Origin: Fistularia commersonii
Taxonomy: Eukaryota; Chordata; Actinopteri; Syngnathiformes; Fistulariidae
DNA: 64,000 nucleotides
Assembly (NCBI GenBank): GCA_037954325.1
Contig: JBBMNZ010000027.1
Span: 10,103,501 to 10,167,500 of the forward strand
Direction: 5' to 3'
The notes beneath the pieces were generated by a model. The model was given only the letters and a program-made list of their open reading frames with translations. It ran no database searches and was not told the DNA's origin. Within the stretch, counting starts at the first letter, position 1. Every line of letters starts with the position of its first letter. Below are positions 61,546 through 64,000 of the stretch, piece by piece. The position numbers and the translations under genes were made by a program.

Positions 61546-64000
61546 ACACTGATTAAAACAAGCGGGATGAATAGTCAGATTCCTGTTTCATGAATCGTAC
61601 ATCATGTTGAATGTTTTCCTGTTGTTTTTCTTTTTTAACACAAATGTTTGAATAATCGCGTGTATTTAGGGGGGTTGTCTGAGGGCTAAGCAGCCTGTAA
61701 AGCCGCCTCCAGGGGTGTTGAAGCTTTCTTGCACAGTTTTGTTTGACCGCATTCATTACAAGCTCTAACCCCGCTGATTCCTCGTTATCTTCAGGCCTTG
61801 TACTTTTGCCTGACTAAATCAGAAACCTCACGCCACCAGCTACAAAAAAAAAAAAAAAAGGTGCTGAATGTCAAAATGCTCTCGTAACCTTCACGTTTTA
61901 CTTTCCCATTAGATGCTCGCCCCCTCGGCAAAATGTGTTTTTATTCATTCAGTGGAAAAAAAAAAAAGAAAAAAAAAACGCTTAGCCCATTTCACTGAGG
62001 ATTTGTTAGCCTGCATCTGATCCCGGTGGTGAAATCCAAAGTAAGCTTTACATGTCAACAATTTCTATGGAGTTTGAATATATATGTGTATATCCCATCT
62101 CTGATATGTTCTGATTATTTCACAATACGAGCACCGAATCCGTGTTCTGTAATCGCTGGCTCTTCATCGATCTTGTGGCGGGAAAGAGGGAAAAAAAAGC
62201 AGTTTCTACAGTGTTTAACTTTGATAGTTTTGACCCTAAAATGGGAATATTATTCAGCGGAAACAAGAAATACAAAATGGAAAATTCATGCAATGTGATA
62301 TATTGTATTACTAAACTAAAAGAAATAAAGAAATATACTGAATGAATTTGAATTGAAATGTTAGCAAGATCATTTACAAAAAGTAAACACAAATCTCAGT
62401 ATGATTTTTTAAGGCTTTCGAGCATCGATGATTCTTATTATATTATAATAGCGTATATATATTTTATTATATATGTATATTATATTAAATACACTGACAG
62501 GATGTTTTGATTGAAAAAAAGATTCATTTTTAAATGTTTGTTTATTTCTTACTGGACTTCGGGCCTTTGGTATCCGTTCTTTTTTTTAAATTTTTTGACG
62601 TTTAATCCATTTTGCAGATATTCGTGTACTTGTTTCGTATTATTTACAGACACCAACCACAAACCATACATGAATGATCCATCTGCGTCAAAAACAATAG
62701 CTTTGTTATCGTTTGTTCCCCGAGGGCTGGCCTTTGAATTAACATTAATTAATGTTAAGATTAATTTTCAGACAGAAACATAACTTTTATTCAGTTTAAC
62801 AGATTATCTGTTCACAGATACATATCTTTCATCAATTTCATCATCTTCACTTCAGTCACCCAGCTTCAAACTGCTGTGAGTACTGTCATACTTGGCAAAG
62901 GGCAAAGCAGACGTAGCAATTATGACTCATAATTCTCATTTGTCAGGCCTCGATGTAGGTATTTCGGAAATAACGTGTAATGCACGGCTGTTCCATTAGT
63001 GCTGTCTCGTTTTTTTCTTTTCTCTCTGCAGATGACCTATCGCTAGACATGACACACACATGCACAGTGCGTTTTTAAATTCTCACTTCTTAGACTGATT
63101 AACATTCAGCTCCTGCGCGTCTTCCAAATGTGTTTTACAAACTGTACAAACACATTAATTATTCATCCAAACATTTAGAACCTTTAGATCTTGTCCAGGA
63201 AACCAGCAATTTTATCCACAAGCCTGCAGTCGCCATAGAAACATGCCAAGTATTTTTCAGATATGTTATTTTAAATCAAAGCTGGAAAATAAATGTACAC
63301 GTTGCACTTGGTAAGTTTGGTCTGCAACTGAAAATGGAGTTGTTTTTTTTTTTTTGAAATCTTTTTTTATTTGCTTTCATGCCGAGGGAGGTGAAACAGC
63401 TGTGAAGCTGTAATGGACTCCCGTCTGTCAAGTGCATTGCTGATGTCCTCAAGTGAGAAAATCAGTGTATAATTGCGGTGTTGGTGAGAAGGTGAACGTT
63501 TGGCAAAGTCTTCCGCCTTCATGAAGTCTAAATAAACAATCATTCCCCACCTGCTCTGTACACGCTGTTTCAAAAGCTAAACCAACATTTATTCCAGTCA
63601 AATTAGTCGGGGAAAAAAATTTAAACATTTAAAGCTCTGTAAATCCATTGTTATACTTGTCACGGCACGTGTGAGCCCCTTAAACAATTGGCTCAACTTC
63701 AAGGAGTGTGAAACAGTTTTCATCGGCCGGCGCTGATCCGATTTTGGGAATTTCAAACAAAGAGCACGTCTGGAAGAAAAAAAAAAAATTAAGTCTTGCT
63801 TTCGGGGGATAATAAACCACATAATTAAAAGGAGACAGAATTAGTCTTAACTAATAAATTCTAAACAAATGTAATTCCAAACAGCCAGAAGCTACATGTA
63901 CAGATATTGCAAACATGTTGGAAAGAGTTCTCTGATACCTTCTAAAGTACAACTGTTATCTTGATAGAGTTCTTGGACGGCGAGTGGCCTGGGAAAATAT
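61546..64000. other. Distal 5' flank of shf, right edge; no gene recognised
   Basis: AT-rich sequence with poly-A runs at 61843-61859 and 61958-61978, an AT-only patch at 62440-62490 and a perfect 20-bp palindrome at 62739-62758. No coding or RNA feature can be supported. Confidence 0.6.

Noticed and set aside
1..64000. CRISPR arrays, operons, phage or toxin-antitoxin modules
   Set aside because: All tandem repeats are microsatellites, homopolymers or short minisatellites without spacers. Spliced vertebrate exons and fish-type transposons show the DNA is eukaryotic.

Overview
The window looks like nuclear DNA from a ray-finned fish, probably a teleost. The evidence is GT-AG spliced exons of a vertebrate-specific adapter gene, long intron-like stretches, abundant short microsatellites and homopolymers, and several interspersed DNA-transposon remnants of types I associate with fish genomes. 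No species can be named. There is no bacterial-style operon, CRISPR array or phage module, and nearly all open frames are chance frames in non-coding DNA.

One protein gene can be supported. It lies on the minus strand and is the 5' half of an SH2-domain adapter of the SHB/SHD/SHE/SHF family, best matched to SHF. Coding exon 1 (53066 down to 52644, 141 codons) starts at an ideal Kozak ATG inside a CpG-rich block and ends at a clean GT donor. Coding exon 2 (35025 down to 34893, 133 nt) follows a T21-containing polypyrimidine tract and a CAG acceptor. The two join in frame and carry the family's MAKWF start, proline-rich patch, SPKHRLIKVE block and the YADP and YMEP tyrosine motifs. Intron 1 is therefore about 17.6 kb. 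No later exon (YDTPYEP, DQPWEW or SH2 domain) was found by eye to the left, so positions 1-34892 are best read as part of a large second intron. The SH2 domain would then be encoded beyond the left edge.

Layout. 1-34892: inferred intron 2, with AT tracts, microsatellites, a LINE-like tail, a decayed fish repeat at about 13.07-13.35 kb, a remnant ending in ATTACGGTA near 21.4 kb and a 634-bp hAT-like element (28054-28687). 34893-35025: exon 2. 35026-52643: intron 1, with a 194-bp hAT MITE that has a perfect 8-bp target duplication (41521-41730), a 266-bp inverted-terminal element (48233-48498) and long A/T homopolymers beside the exon 1 donor. 52644-53066: exon 1. 53067-64000: 5' flank, with CT/CA/GT microsatellites just upstream and three related TIR elements of about 310-358 bp, two of them forming an inverted pair around an (AT)n tract.

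No convincing previously undescribed system was found. The items most worth a second look are the inverted transposon pair upstream of shf, the datable hAT insertion, CpG-dense pockets that could be alternative promoters, and a few short perfect hairpins.
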